Shown here: piece after piece, positions 43,193 to 55,400 of the stretch
Layout of the letters: each line of letters begins with the position of its first letter
How positions within the stretch are numbered: the stretch's first letter is position 1
Origin: Cladopsammia gracilis
Taxonomy: Eukaryota; Cnidaria; Anthozoa; Scleractinia; Dendrophylliidae
NCBI GenBank assembly: GCA_022457155.1
Contig: JAJGOT010000744.1
Coordinates: forward strand, 23,501-87,500
Direction of reading: 5' to 3'
DNA: 64,000 nucleotides
The notes under the pieces: generated by a model
What the model was told of the DNA's origin: nothing
Seen by the model: the letters and a program-made list of their open reading frames with translations, nothing else
Databases searched by the model: none
Program-made: the position numbers and the translations under genes

Positions 43193-46100
43193 CTGAAATA
43201 AAGACAACTACTTAATAAGTTATTTCTTTTTATCAGAATACAGTAACAAAACCCACCTATAAGAATCTACAAATGTAGCTACTGAATTAACGTTACAGAG
43301 TACCTTCAGTCAAAATAAAGGTTTCAGAATGATCTTTCATCTAAAAACAAAATTATTGAAAAAGTGCAAATTGACGGAGAAATGACAGTATGACGTTTTG
43401 ACCTGAAGTTTGTTTATGACGCACAATATTTTTTTAAGCGTTAACTCTATTTTTGGCTTGTAGCTAGGCGACACTTTAAAGAGCTACAACTCAGAAGGAA
43501 TTTAATCAATTTTCCTCAAATTTGGACAGTACTAGGTTGACATATAAATAAAAAACCTGTCTGAGAAAAGTTCTTTATTTAGAGCTATTTCTGCTCAATT
43601 ACTCAAGTTTTTTCCCGTAATAACTTCGAAAATGTTCTGTAACTTTTCACTGAAATTGAATATTGGAAAATACAAAAAGTTATATAATAATCGCTTTGAG
43701 TTGTAGCTTTCAGACGCTCGCATTTAGACTTCTAAAAAAAAATGGCAATTCATTTTATTAGAAAATGAAATGCATATTTAGATTTCCAGCTCTATAAGTT
43801 TTAATTTGATATATAGGGTTTAAGGTATCTTAAGAGTATTCTCAAGACGCTAGAGCTGTTAACACTGGAGACACCCCCAAAGGGATACTGTAACCTTAAG
43901 ATCCTACTGGATGACATTTGGCATTTGACTCCATTGTAAGCTCCCCCTCCCCAACAGCGTGAATAGGTGGGGCTGAGTGAATAGTGAATAAGCGGCGGGG
44001 GGGGGGGGGGGGGGGGGAGTCAGTAAAAATGTTATAGACTGAAAACGTTTTTTGGCTGTATTGTTTGCAAATAAGGGGAGAGCTCAGACTGGGATTTAAA
44101 ATACTAGCTTCAGTTTATAGAGATGTTTCATTATTTATGAGGATGACCGGGTCAGGAAATAATATCTAGCTTTTCAATATGCATCATTAATTTTTCAAAG
44201 CCCGTTCAACTGAAATAATGAACTTGACAATTAGAAATATTATAGGGTGCAAAAAGTATGGCTTAATACATGTATGGTGATCAACTGTCATGACATATTA
44301 CAGACACCCCTAATGTTATGGACAAGAGTTGAAGTACTAGAAAAAATTATTCGAAGAAGTCGGAGCATATCCAACCTATGTCGAATTTGAGACCTTTTTT
44401 TTTTCGCTCATTTTTGGCATGTGACCTACAAAATAATTGCAAAACATTGTTCAGAATTTTTTTATGTTGTTTTTTTTTCCGTCGTTTTAGAGAAATAACG
44501 TTTGCAAAAAACAAAAATTAACTAAACTCCCTGTCTTTCCGTTGAATCCCGCTCGAGAAAATGAATCCCAAAGTTTACCCGAATTTCTCGATTTTATGCT
44601 GATTTTTTTTTTTTTTCACTTCAGATGGCCAAGTTTGGGCCCGTACCGCTAAATCCCGCTCAAGAAAAATTTATCCCAAAGTTCATTCCCTCAAAATCGC
44701 TTCATTTTTATCACCAGTAGTCAGCAAAGGTGCGCAAAACATGTTGGGATATCAATGGCGACATCGAGAACGGAATGTCCACCCAAACAAAATACGGAAA
44801 ATATTAGAAGTCTCCAAGCACTTCGGATATCGGGAATTTCGACTACGGCACGGGATGGGAAATGGCCCACAACTCACAACGAAGCGATTCCAGACTTTCT
44901 CGCCGGCTCGTCTTGTCCACCAACGTCTATTTTCACCTCGAGCGCGAAATAGCGATTTAGACACAAGGTACGACAAGAAACACGACTCGTTTCTTTGAGA
45001 GGTGCTAGAGACTTAAGGATTTCCGAATTTAATGATGTCCTTCAATCACCGGACGGGCCTTAAACATGTTGGCTTATACACACGCTACGGACGATGTGTT
45101 AACCGTAGAGAGCTCGCGATCGATAAGGGCTGGTTCCCACTAGCGACGTAATCGGAAGCGGAGTCGGAGTCGGAGTCGGAAGCGTAAGGAGCCTTACGTT
45201 CTAGTCGCAATCGGAATCGGAAGCTCGATGGAATCGGAATCGGAAGGATCAGAAGGTTTCCTTTTTCTTCCGATTCCGCTTCTGCTTCCGTCGCTTGCTA
45301 TCCGCTTCCGTCGTTTTGATTCCCACTAAATCGTAAGGTTCTTACGATTCCGATTCCTCACAATTTTCTTTTTGGTAGGAGGAAATTGAGACCTTACCTT
45401 AACTCTAAATCGATGTACCCACCCCCCTCAAATATAAGAGCCCAGTTCATCAGATCACACATACTTCATACTTTATTTACAACTCTCTAAAAGGGCTTTC
45501 AGTTACAAAGTAAATAAAAGGAGAATAGATAGTTTAATAATTGCAATTGGTGATCTAAATTGTGCTATCATTCATTATCCATAGCCCTTTATACAATGTA
45601 AACTAGATCGAGGTTACAAATTGTAATGATAATGCTGCGAGCAGATGCTGGGCAGTAAAACATAACGGAAACAGTAAATTTACATACAGATTTTGATAAT
45701 TTCCGGTAAATTTTTTTTATTGGGTCAATTACCATCATTTTCGAATTACATAAACGAAAAAAAGCAAGGCTGATTTGCTATTATTTATAGCTGATTAGAT
45801 CCTCAATTTGGATCCGGTGCTTCTGTTTTGTTACGTTGGTCCTTGCCTTCAAAATTGCAATCGAATTACATACCATTTAAGTAGTTCTTTGTGATCCATT
45901 GTTCAATCGGCAAACTCTGAGCACGTAACAACGCTGAAAAACTCATAAAAAACATTGTCTTCCCCGTGAAATGTTATTAAATCGATCGTGACCTTGATGA
46001 ATGCTTCCAGCAACAAATTAGTTTGAATTTGGCATGATACATTTGCAAATATCGAAGCGAGCATTGCTTGGACGACGAAAGATGCATCCAGATCCAGGCG

Positions 46101-49100
46101 CATCTAAGTTATGATGACACCGCTGGACGTACGCTTGCTCAAAATCATCGTGACAAACATCAAAATCTCAAAAATCGAGACTGCAGCAGCATAACATAAA
46201 GCGCAGGGAACCCAAGCAACCACAGGCAAACCAAAGATTAGTGTGCTACTCGCCTGGGGGCTCGCAGAAAATAGCAAATAATGTAAAAATAAAAACAGGA
46301 TATATAAAAAAAAAACAATTTATTATTGGAGTCATTGTCCTACTGTATATTGTACAATAGAGTGGTTTCAGATGACCCGTTAAATAGATATAAGACTTTT
46401 GTAGACAATAACTGTTTAAAGGGAGGGTTTCACGGTTTGGCGCATGTGCAAGCTATGACGTAATCCATTTAATTTCATTGTTTAGACCAATCGGAAGTGA
46501 GTAGATAACTCCGGCGGGAAATTTGTCCGTGAATGGATGATTATGCATACCCATGTGGGCCTTGAAAGCCACCAGAGCGTAGAATAAATCCTTCGGTTAT
46601 TCAGTGTTGACTTTGTCGGTGTTATTCGTTGAAATTTTCTGTAAATTTTGGTCATCCTTCGCTTTGTTTGGACTAATTATAGTGTGTGAAGTAAATGTGA
46701 GTGGTTTTTTAATCGATAAAATGGGTAAGAAAGCCAATAAAGCACTTTAATCTGTGCACATGCGCCAAACCGTGAAACCATCCCTTTTTGTTTCATAGGT
46801 GTTGTGAAATCACTCTATAACATGTTTATTCTAATGGTAATAAGCTTAATTAACTTAAGAAATAGACCATTTTGGCGAAAATTGTGCCATTTTGAAAATG
46901 GGAGGTCACGAAATAAGAATTTACAGAATACTGAATACGGAAAAACATTTAACTATAAAAAATTGCGACAAAACATTTCTTAAAAACATTGTAAAATTTT
47001 AAAAAGCTAAAAAGCTGACGACGTTTCGACGTTACCGTAACGTCATTATCAAGTCAAAAATGTATAAAAACTAGGTTCTATAAATACTAAAACGAACAAT
47101 AAATGATGAAAATAATTGCGAAAATCACAACTTAAACAAAAAGTTTCGCACGTATGGAGTCCGTTTGGACGTTCAAATTAGGTTTGAATTTCTTGATGTA
47201 AAGCATTTCAAACACTAAACAATCAAATTTGCCTTGACACCTTCTCAGAATCTTAAAATGGCTCTCATTCAAAAGATCGCTCCCACCGTGCGCTTCATGT
47301 AAATGTTTGCCAATTGCCGAATTTTTGTGCTCAGCAACACGTTGAAAAAGGTGCCGGGCTGTGTAGCCGACATAATCTGCATCGCACAGATCACATACAA
47401 AACGATAAACAACGCATTGCTGATTGACAATTGACGGCTTGGCTTCTTTAGGTTTGAGATCTTGTTCTAATTTCCTGCTAGTAAAAACTGGCTGCAAAGT
47501 AGGGCCAATCTTATAACTAAGATCACGCAACTGCCTTCGAACGGCATTAGCAGAAACTTGATCTTTAAATGGTAAACTGATTCTGACTATGTTGCTCTCG
47601 TCAGTATTTCTCTCCGCTATGTCTACTGGAGGGTTTCGAGAATTGAAATTGGAAATAACAAAATCTATAAGACTCAACGGGTAATCAAGACGACTAAAAA
47701 TGGAGCGCAATTTGGCGCATTCTTCATTAAAAGCATCTGTTGTGGAAGATAGAGCATAAGCGCGATGTAGCATTGTCTTTAACAAAGAGATTTTATAGCG
47801 TTTATCAGTATGACTATGAAAATGCAAGAGCAAGCCAGTATTGGTTGGCTTTCTATAAACTTGAGTTTCAAGTTTTGTTCCATTCTTGACGATTTCAATG
47901 CCGATGAAAGGGATCCTATCATCTACAGGAAGTTCCATCGTGAACGTTAGACTGGGATGTAGGCCATTCAGGGTGGTAAGGAACATAGTGGCAGCATCAG
48001 TATTAGGCATTCTTGCAAGAGTATCATCAACGTATCTTCTGTACAGAAGAGGCATCAAGCCATCGCGTGTGAGTTTCTCTTCGAGATGGCACATGAAGAC
48101 GTTCGCCATTAGGGGGCCAAGAGGGGAGCCCATTGCTACTCCATCCGTTTGTTCGTACAACTGACCATCGAACTGAAAAAGTTGATTGGTTGTGGCAATT
48201 TCAAGTAACTTAACAAGCTGATCTTTTTGCAGGTTAAGACCATAGGTTTCATTGAACCAATCATCCGTGAAGGCTTTGTTGACCAAGATGCTGATAGTTT
48301 CATCCAACGGCACGTTGGTGAAGAGAGCTGCAACATCATAAGAGACCAGTATATCATCGTCATGAACAGAAAGGTTACGAATTTCATCAGCAAAATCAAA
48401 GGCATCGGTAATAGTGTAGTCGTTTATGGAAAGTGGTTTGAGCTTCTCTTCAAGCCACTTGGCGAGCTTGAAATTATACTTTACCTCAGAAAGTTTCACC
48501 CATTGACATTCAAGCCAGCTTCGAGAAGGCGTATTGGAGAATAGAGCCATTGTTGGAAGAAAATGACAAGGAACTGGCTAGCTCAACGTTACGCTCGATC
48601 GCCTTAAATTATATTCAGCGTACAAGCCCCAATCCACCCAAGGCTCTCGTTAAAGCCTTGAATTGTCTAAAGAAACGCGATGACATCGTTATTACCAAAC
48701 CAGACAAAGGCTCGGGAGTCGTTGTGATGGACAAAACTGAGTATATTCGCCTTCTGAGCGCTGCTTCAGTTGACAACACCTCCAAATTTGTTCACGTTGA
48801 TGACAGACGACCTAAAACTCGTGGGCGACCACCTAAACATTTCCACCCGCTCCTTCAGAAAGAGAAAGAGTTGCGCACAACGTTACATGAAATATTGCCT
48901 GAGGAAATTGCAAATTCACTCTCTCCGAAGAGTTCCAGGCTTGCACATCTCTATGGTCTTCCTAAGACTCATAAAGTCACGTTGAGTATGAGGCCCATTT
49001 TATCTGCTACTGGAACGTATAATTTCAAGCTCGCCAAGTGGCTTGAAGAGAAGCTCAAACCACTTTCCATAAACGACTACACTATTACCGATGCCTTTGA

Positions 49101-52100
49101 TTTTGCTGATGAAATTCGTAACCTTTCTGTTCATGACGATGATATACTGGTCTCTTATGATGTTGCAGCTCTCTTCACCAACGTGCCGTTGGATGAAACT
49201 ATCAGCATCTTGGTCAACAAAGCCTTCACGGATGATTGGTTCAATGAAACCTATGGTCTTAACCTGCAAAAAGATCAGCTTGTTAAGTTACTTGAAATTG
49301 CCACAACCAATCAACTTTTTCAGTTCGATGGTCAGTTGTACGAACAAACGGATGGAGTAGCAATGGGCTCCCCTCTTGGCCCCCTAATGGCGAACGTCTT
49401 CATGTGCCATCTCGAAGAGAAACTCACACGCGATGGCTTGATGCCTCTTCTGTACAGAAGATACGTTGATGATACTCTTGCAAGAATGCCTAATACTGAT
49501 GCTGCCACTATGTTCCTTACCACCCTGAATGGCCTACATCCCAGTCTAACGTTCACGATGGAACTTCCTGTAGATGATAGGATCCCTTTCATCGGCATTG
49601 AAATCGTCAAGAATGGAACAAAACTTGAAACTCAAGTTTATAGAAAGCCAACCAATACTGGCTTGCTCTTGCATTTTCATAGTCATACTGATAAACGCTA
49701 TAAAATCTCTTTGTTAAAGACAATGCTACATCGCGCTTATGCTCTATCTTCCACAACAGATGCTTTTAATGAAGAATGCGCCAAATTGCGCTCCATTTTT
49801 AGTCGTCTTGATTACCCGTTGAGTCTTATAGATTTTGTTATTTCCAATTTCAATTCTCGAAACCCTCCAGTAGACATAGCGGAGAGAAATACTGACGAGA
49901 GCAACATAGTCAGAATCAGTTTACCATTTAAAGATCAAGTTTCTGCTAATGCCGTTCGAAGGCAGTTGCGTGATCTTAGTTATAAGATTGGCCCTACTTT
50001 GCAGCCAGTTTTTACTAGCAGGAAATTAGAACAAGATCTCAAACCTAAAGAAGCCAAGCCGTCAATTGTCAATCAGCAATGCGTTGTTTATCGTTTTGTA
50101 TGTGATCTGTGCGATGCAGATTATGTCGGCTACACAGCCCGGCACCTTTTTCAACGTGTTGCTGAGCACAAAAATTCGGCAATTGGCAAACATTTACATG
50201 AAGCGCACGGTGGGAGCGATCTTTTGAATGAGAGCCATTTTAAGATTCTGAGAAGGTGTCAAGGCAAATTTGATTGTTTAGTGTTTGAAATGCTTTACAT
50301 CAAGAAATTCAAACCTAATTTGAACGTCCAAACGGACTCCATACGTGCGAAACTTTTTGTTTAAGTTGTGATTTTCGCAATTATTTTCATCATTTATTGT
50401 TCGTTTTAGTATTTATAGAACCTAGTTTTTATACATTTTTGACTTGATAATGACGTTACGGTAACGTCGAAACGTCGTCAGCTTTTTAGCTTTTTAAAAT
50501 TTTACAATGTTTTTAAGAAATGTTTTGTCGCAATTTTTTATAGTTAAATGTTTTTCTTAGTCACTTCTTTTTCGTATACTGAATACGGAATTGTCGGAAT
50601 TCGACGTCAAATAATTTTCGTCAAATTTGATATCTGAGAAAGTAATGAATGGTTAACTTAAGATACTTGGTAAAAGATTTTTGTGCTAAATTTTAAAGGG
50701 GCTATTTTGCGAGGTGTCACGCAAGCTACATCTTGAAAAACTTCCGGCGGCTGTTTTTCAACTTTTTCAAGTTTACGCCATCATCGTCCGTCTAATCCAT
50801 TCAATCCTGCAGTGCTGTGTTCACCAAATGGTCTCATATTTTTCACATATGTAAATAATCTATATGTCTTGACTTTGGCCCGGTTATTTTTCCGATTCTG
50901 AAATCGTACGGTTAAAGGGACACTGTCACAAGGGCGCATGCGCGAGTTTTTCAAATGGAAACTTGAATTTTTCAAGTTGAACCGTCAATTTCAAAATGGC
51001 GTCGACTAGTGGCGGCGGTGGAGGGAAAAGAACCAATTCGGGACGGAAGAGGAAGTTCGAGGATCGAGCAGAATATAAGATAGCGTGGTCTAGAAACCAC
51101 AAACGAATATATTTGGAAAATCAGATATTTAGGTCGTGGCTTCAGGCTAAATTCGATGCCGGGTATGAAGCTTCCAGTGACAGCGACTTCGTCGCCCATT
51201 TGTTGTCGTTGGAATATCGTCGAAGGTATGCTATGTTTTCATGACTTTGGCTTCAGTTTGCCCCCCTCAGGACGAGTGGCTCCTTGACGGAACCAAAAAA
51301 ATGAAAAATGAAAGGGAGTAATGTACCAGTCAATTCCAAGACCGCCCATCCCCCCCCCCCCCCGGGCAAACCCCCGGGCATTTGACTTTTTTAAAAAAAA
51401 ATTTGTCAAATGCCCCACTATGTGGGAAGTTTATACGGTCAAATGCCCCACCGTGCAGGGCTTCACAGAGCGTCAAATGCCCCACCGTCAGGGCAAGGAG
51501 GGATTAAAGTAACTAGTTACAGTGGATTTCAGCTTACTTTGGCCTCGCCAGTTGCCAAGTTCGTTGGGAAATTTGATACTCCGTTGCGAAGTTGTCAATT
51601 ACATTTGAGCCTGTATCACCCTGGATCCAGAGGTCCGTTCTCTGAATATCATGAGTGAAATTAACCGCATAAACGGTTAGAAGAAGCTCGCGAGACGGAC
51701 CTCTGGTCACTCGAATATACAACCTCATTTCCATGCGAGGATCCAGTTCAGAATCTGAACTAGGTGGCTGATTGGTTACTCCTACTTGTTTCCAGACTCT
51801 ACCGGGAGATAAGGATGCAACAGCAACTTCGATTGGCTGGACCAAAACAATTCGTCACGGGCGCGTGAAAAACCGGTTTCCCAAAGTGAAGCCACGCAAA
51901 CAACAATGGCGGACGTAGATAGAGATTGCGGCTTTTTGCGATCTTTAAGAAACGCTGTGGATTACTCTTTAGTATCCAAATTTTCAAAATATCAGAGAAC
52001 TAAAGCCAGTTCAGAAAGAAGCGCTGTTGAAATTTATTCAGCGCAAGGATGTCTTGAAAAGAGGTGTTGACAGGCCAGACACGACTTATTAATTCGTGTT

Positions 52101-52418
52101 ATCGTGGAGTGTTGTTTGAACGAGGAAAATTTTTATCTCTATTTAATGTTTATCTCTAGCACGGTGGCGTGCTTTGGAGCTGCAGGTATTCTCGCTGAAC
52201 GATTTCGCTGACCACTGGTAGGTGACAGGAAGAGAAATAGGTGTACTGGATTAATTGCGTGCGGATATTAAGGATTCTTTGTTTGTTAAATCTATCGCCA
52301 TTGAAAACGGTTGTATCCAGAAAGTTTACTTCTTTGTCTGAGATTAATTTTTGTTTGCAAGGACAATAATATGTACTTATTGACTAAGTGGGAGGGCCGG
52401 ATGGGAAAATATTTGGCT

Positions 52419-52468
<50 letters not shown>

Positions 52469-55400
52469 GAGAGCCAAATATTTTCCCATCCGGCCCGACC
52501 TAACTTAGTCAATAAGCATTTTATCATATGACCAAATTGGAGACAAAATTACTTGAAATTTTAACGCGCGAGGCCGTCCGCTTTTGTAGTAGGGCCGTAC
52601 GCCTTTTTCCGGCCCCGCTCGCGCAAATGCGTACGGCCCTCATACGGGACTTTCATCAATGGTTTTGCAAAGAAAAGGTTCGCAGGGCCGTACGGGTCAT
52701 ATGGTAAAATCTTCTATCTCCTTTTTCTCAACACTCTACAGTGAAAAAATGTCATGGATGTATCTTTTCCACTGGAGTGGATTTGATTTAATATTTCTGT
52801 CTCGACTGCGGAATATTATCACCAGATTTAATGTAAACAAACAGACACGCGTTGGTCCCCAAGGTTTAAAACCGGTTTGGTAGGATATCCGATCCACAAA
52901 TCGCATGGAAATGAGGTTGTGTACTCGAGTGCCCAGAGGTTTTTATTTTTTCTCGGCGCGTTGCGCCTCGTAGTCGCGGCTTCGCCGCTCAAACTCGCCG
53001 TTTTCACTAAAAAATAAAAACCTCTGGCACCCAGGGTAAGCCTGTATGTAAAGTCTGAAATTGTTCTTAAACGCTATTTGCGAAGTCAAAACAATTTTTA
53101 GCCGATCTGGATGGTTTTCTTTAACATTTAATATTTTGTAGACTTGCCAAGACCAATCTATAAACTGGTGCTGTTCGGATTGTTTTCGAGGTGAGATCAC
53201 GTACGCTGTAAGATGCATGCCGCTATTTCAGTTGTGGTTTTGAATTCGACCAACATATAAATCGTATATTATCTTTCATGTTCACTTTAAATATCTTTGC
53301 TTGTGCTGTTGTCTGTTGTTTATATATAGCTAGATTTAGTTTCAGCGAAAAAAATAGAACGATATTGCAACTTCTGAACATATGTTTCGAAATACTTAAT
53401 GTAAACAAAGATCTTGCTTAGTCACTTTCCTTTTTTGTCCGTTGATCTGATTTCCAAATAAATATTTGAAAAAAACAATGCACAATTAATAACGTGTCAA
53501 CAGACACATGGAACCGGAAAGAATGGATTATGAAATCTTTTACCTTGCGACCGCTGACCAACGTTTTTGTTGAAGTCAAATGCCCGCCCCCGTCGGGCCT
53601 CGTTTCACGCCAAATGCCCCACCATGCGGAGCTAACCTCTCGTCAAATGCCCGGGGTATGCCCGGGGGGGGGGGGGATGGGCGGTCTTGGAATTGACTGG
53701 TACATTAAAAGGAAAGAAAAATGATGAGCCTACAACACGAGGTATTCCCGGGCGGTCACCCATCGCCCGACAGGGTTTAACTTCGGTGATCGGACGAGAA
53801 CCGGCGCATGTCAACCCGTGACACCTGGCGTGACAGTGTCCCTTTAAAGGTCAAATGAACCAAAAATTTGACATCTTTTTTTAGTCCAATATGCTTAATG
53901 AGTACCAAATAAACATATTCTGAAGTTTGAAACTAATTTGACTTGGCATCGCAGAGATATTGGAAGTTGAAAAATGCGACTTTTTGGCCTTCATAATCGT
54001 AGAGCGATCGGGAAAATTGTCGGAAAGTGACGTCACTATTGTCCACCTCAAAACATCGAAAACAATACGTTTAATGAGCGAAAACAATGCATGCCTGCAC
54101 GTGCGTTTTATATTTTAGTACATTTCCTTGCCGTTCCCTGCAAAACAACAACGTCAAATGTTGGCTAAATATAGTACACTTCAGCATATTGACATGGTAC
54201 CAGAGTCTTCACTTTGTACTTCTTTACCGCCACAGACAAACCTAACAATTTTTAATTTTGATTTTGTTTCGCTTGAGAAAAGAGCGATGAAATTGTTGGA
54301 CTTAAATCAAAACAAGCAATAGCTCCTGTGTACGTGACCACTGGTTCCGTTTCGAGTCCTAGTGTTTCGTATCAGCGAACACTAATTACTGGGCTACCCC
54401 CCGCAGGGGGAGACCAGTCTAGGTTTACGTTGAATTTCTCCGGCGACACAAAATTGCAATTATGACACCCCCCCTCTACGTAAAATCGCAATTACGATAG
54501 CCCCCCTACCATACTCTCCAATGCAAGAAGAACGTAAACATACACTGGGACGTTTCTCCTCAGCTGTCGGTGAGTTCAGTGTCTTCAATCTCAATCCTTT
54601 TTCACAGTTATTGAAATGTTTTTTAAAAAGTATTTTGTTGTAATACAACGAACGAAGCCTGATCGTTTCACTCACTCTCGGCACAGCACTTGCGCTTTTG
54701 AAGCGGAAAGAAACCGAAACTATAAAATTCAAATACCGTGTTCAAATGAATTTCTCAATTGTTTCGATTGATTGCCTTTCATGAATTTTTATTTTGCTAG
54801 GTTGAAGAGGGATAGAACAGCCAACAAAAACTTCAGCTGCGAAAAATTCACCACCATCATAAGATGTAAACTGCACGTGTCTTGTGATCCATTTCTCAGA
54901 TTTCTTGTTGTCAAACAATCGCGTTGCTGAAAAAGACTCGAGAAGATTTGAAGATTTTCCACCGAATGCTGTACTGTTTCTAAGAAACCAGTCATCATGA
55001 GTTTCGCTTGCACTAGTGAATGTCTCTCGGGCGAAAATAACCTTAAAGCGATCACTTTTTCATTTAATTTTCGTTTCTGTGTTACAGATATAGAGGAATA
55101 AAACTTGAATATTTTCGTTGTGTCTGATTGCGAGATGTTTTATGAAATGGTCACGTTGTGTTACTGAAAGGTTTCAAATTTTTTTTGACATTATGCAAAT
55201 TGCGAAAATTTTTTAGCACAACTGAAAAAGTATATTTGATTCCAAGGGCTAAATTTGTTTTTCTCCTCCAGAATTATCAATTCTGTCATTAACTTTGATT
55301 AAATTGACAAGTTTTATTCAATTTTTTATTATGATAATGGCGGGAATATGTCAAAACTTTCAATTCGAAAAGTTGCTTTGACCCCGGGTCTGGAGCAGGC

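Larger units (their letters stand above)
46943..50575 (+). mobile_element. Penelope-like element, inverted-partner form, 15-bp duplication
   Basis: ATACTGAATACGGAA is repeated exactly at 46928-46942 and 50576-50590. Inside, 46943 to about 48478 is an inverted copy of the 3' part of the + strand element that occupies about 48479 to 50575. The inverted arms encode identical protein and near-identical non-coding ends, so the insertion is recent. The + copy starts mid-protein, so it is 5'-truncated. It lies inside the HYKK intron. Penelope-like elements are known to leave such tail-to-inverted-copy structures. Confidence 0.92.
51319..53707. mobile_element. Nested element with CAAATGCCCC subterminal repeats
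   Basis: The left end TAATGTACCAGTCAATTCCA with GACCGCCCATCCCC is mirrored by GGGATGGGCGGTC with TGGAATTGACTGGTACATTA. Both ends carry C or G runs and several GTCAAATGCCCCACC units (left 51400-51495, right 53570-53660). Repeated subterminal units of this kind are often transposase-binding sites. The internal sequence is a mosaic of further palindromes and shows no intact gene. Confidence 0.7.
50916..53843. mobile_element. 2.9-kb TTAA-flanked DNA transposon, composite
   Basis: TTAA at 50912-50915 and 53844-53847 flanks AGGGACACTGTCAC and its complement GTGACAGTGTCCCT. Near the left end is a protein-like first exon (50996-51225); near the right end is a 5S rRNA relic (53726-53822). Between them lies a second inverted-repeat element (51319-53707). 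TTAA and the TIR suggest a piggyBac/Kolobok-class element whose transposase has been lost or replaced. Confidence 0.8.

Noticed and set aside
44741..44998. Overlapping ORFs on both strands
   Set aside because: Three frames are open over the same short stretch without family resemblance, as expected by chance.
48479..48550. N-terminal 24 codons of the minus-strand Penelope ORF
   Set aside because: They are the antisense of the + copy beyond the inversion point.
53726..53822. Functional 5S rRNA gene
   Set aside because: About 14 internal bases are missing and the 5' part is altered.
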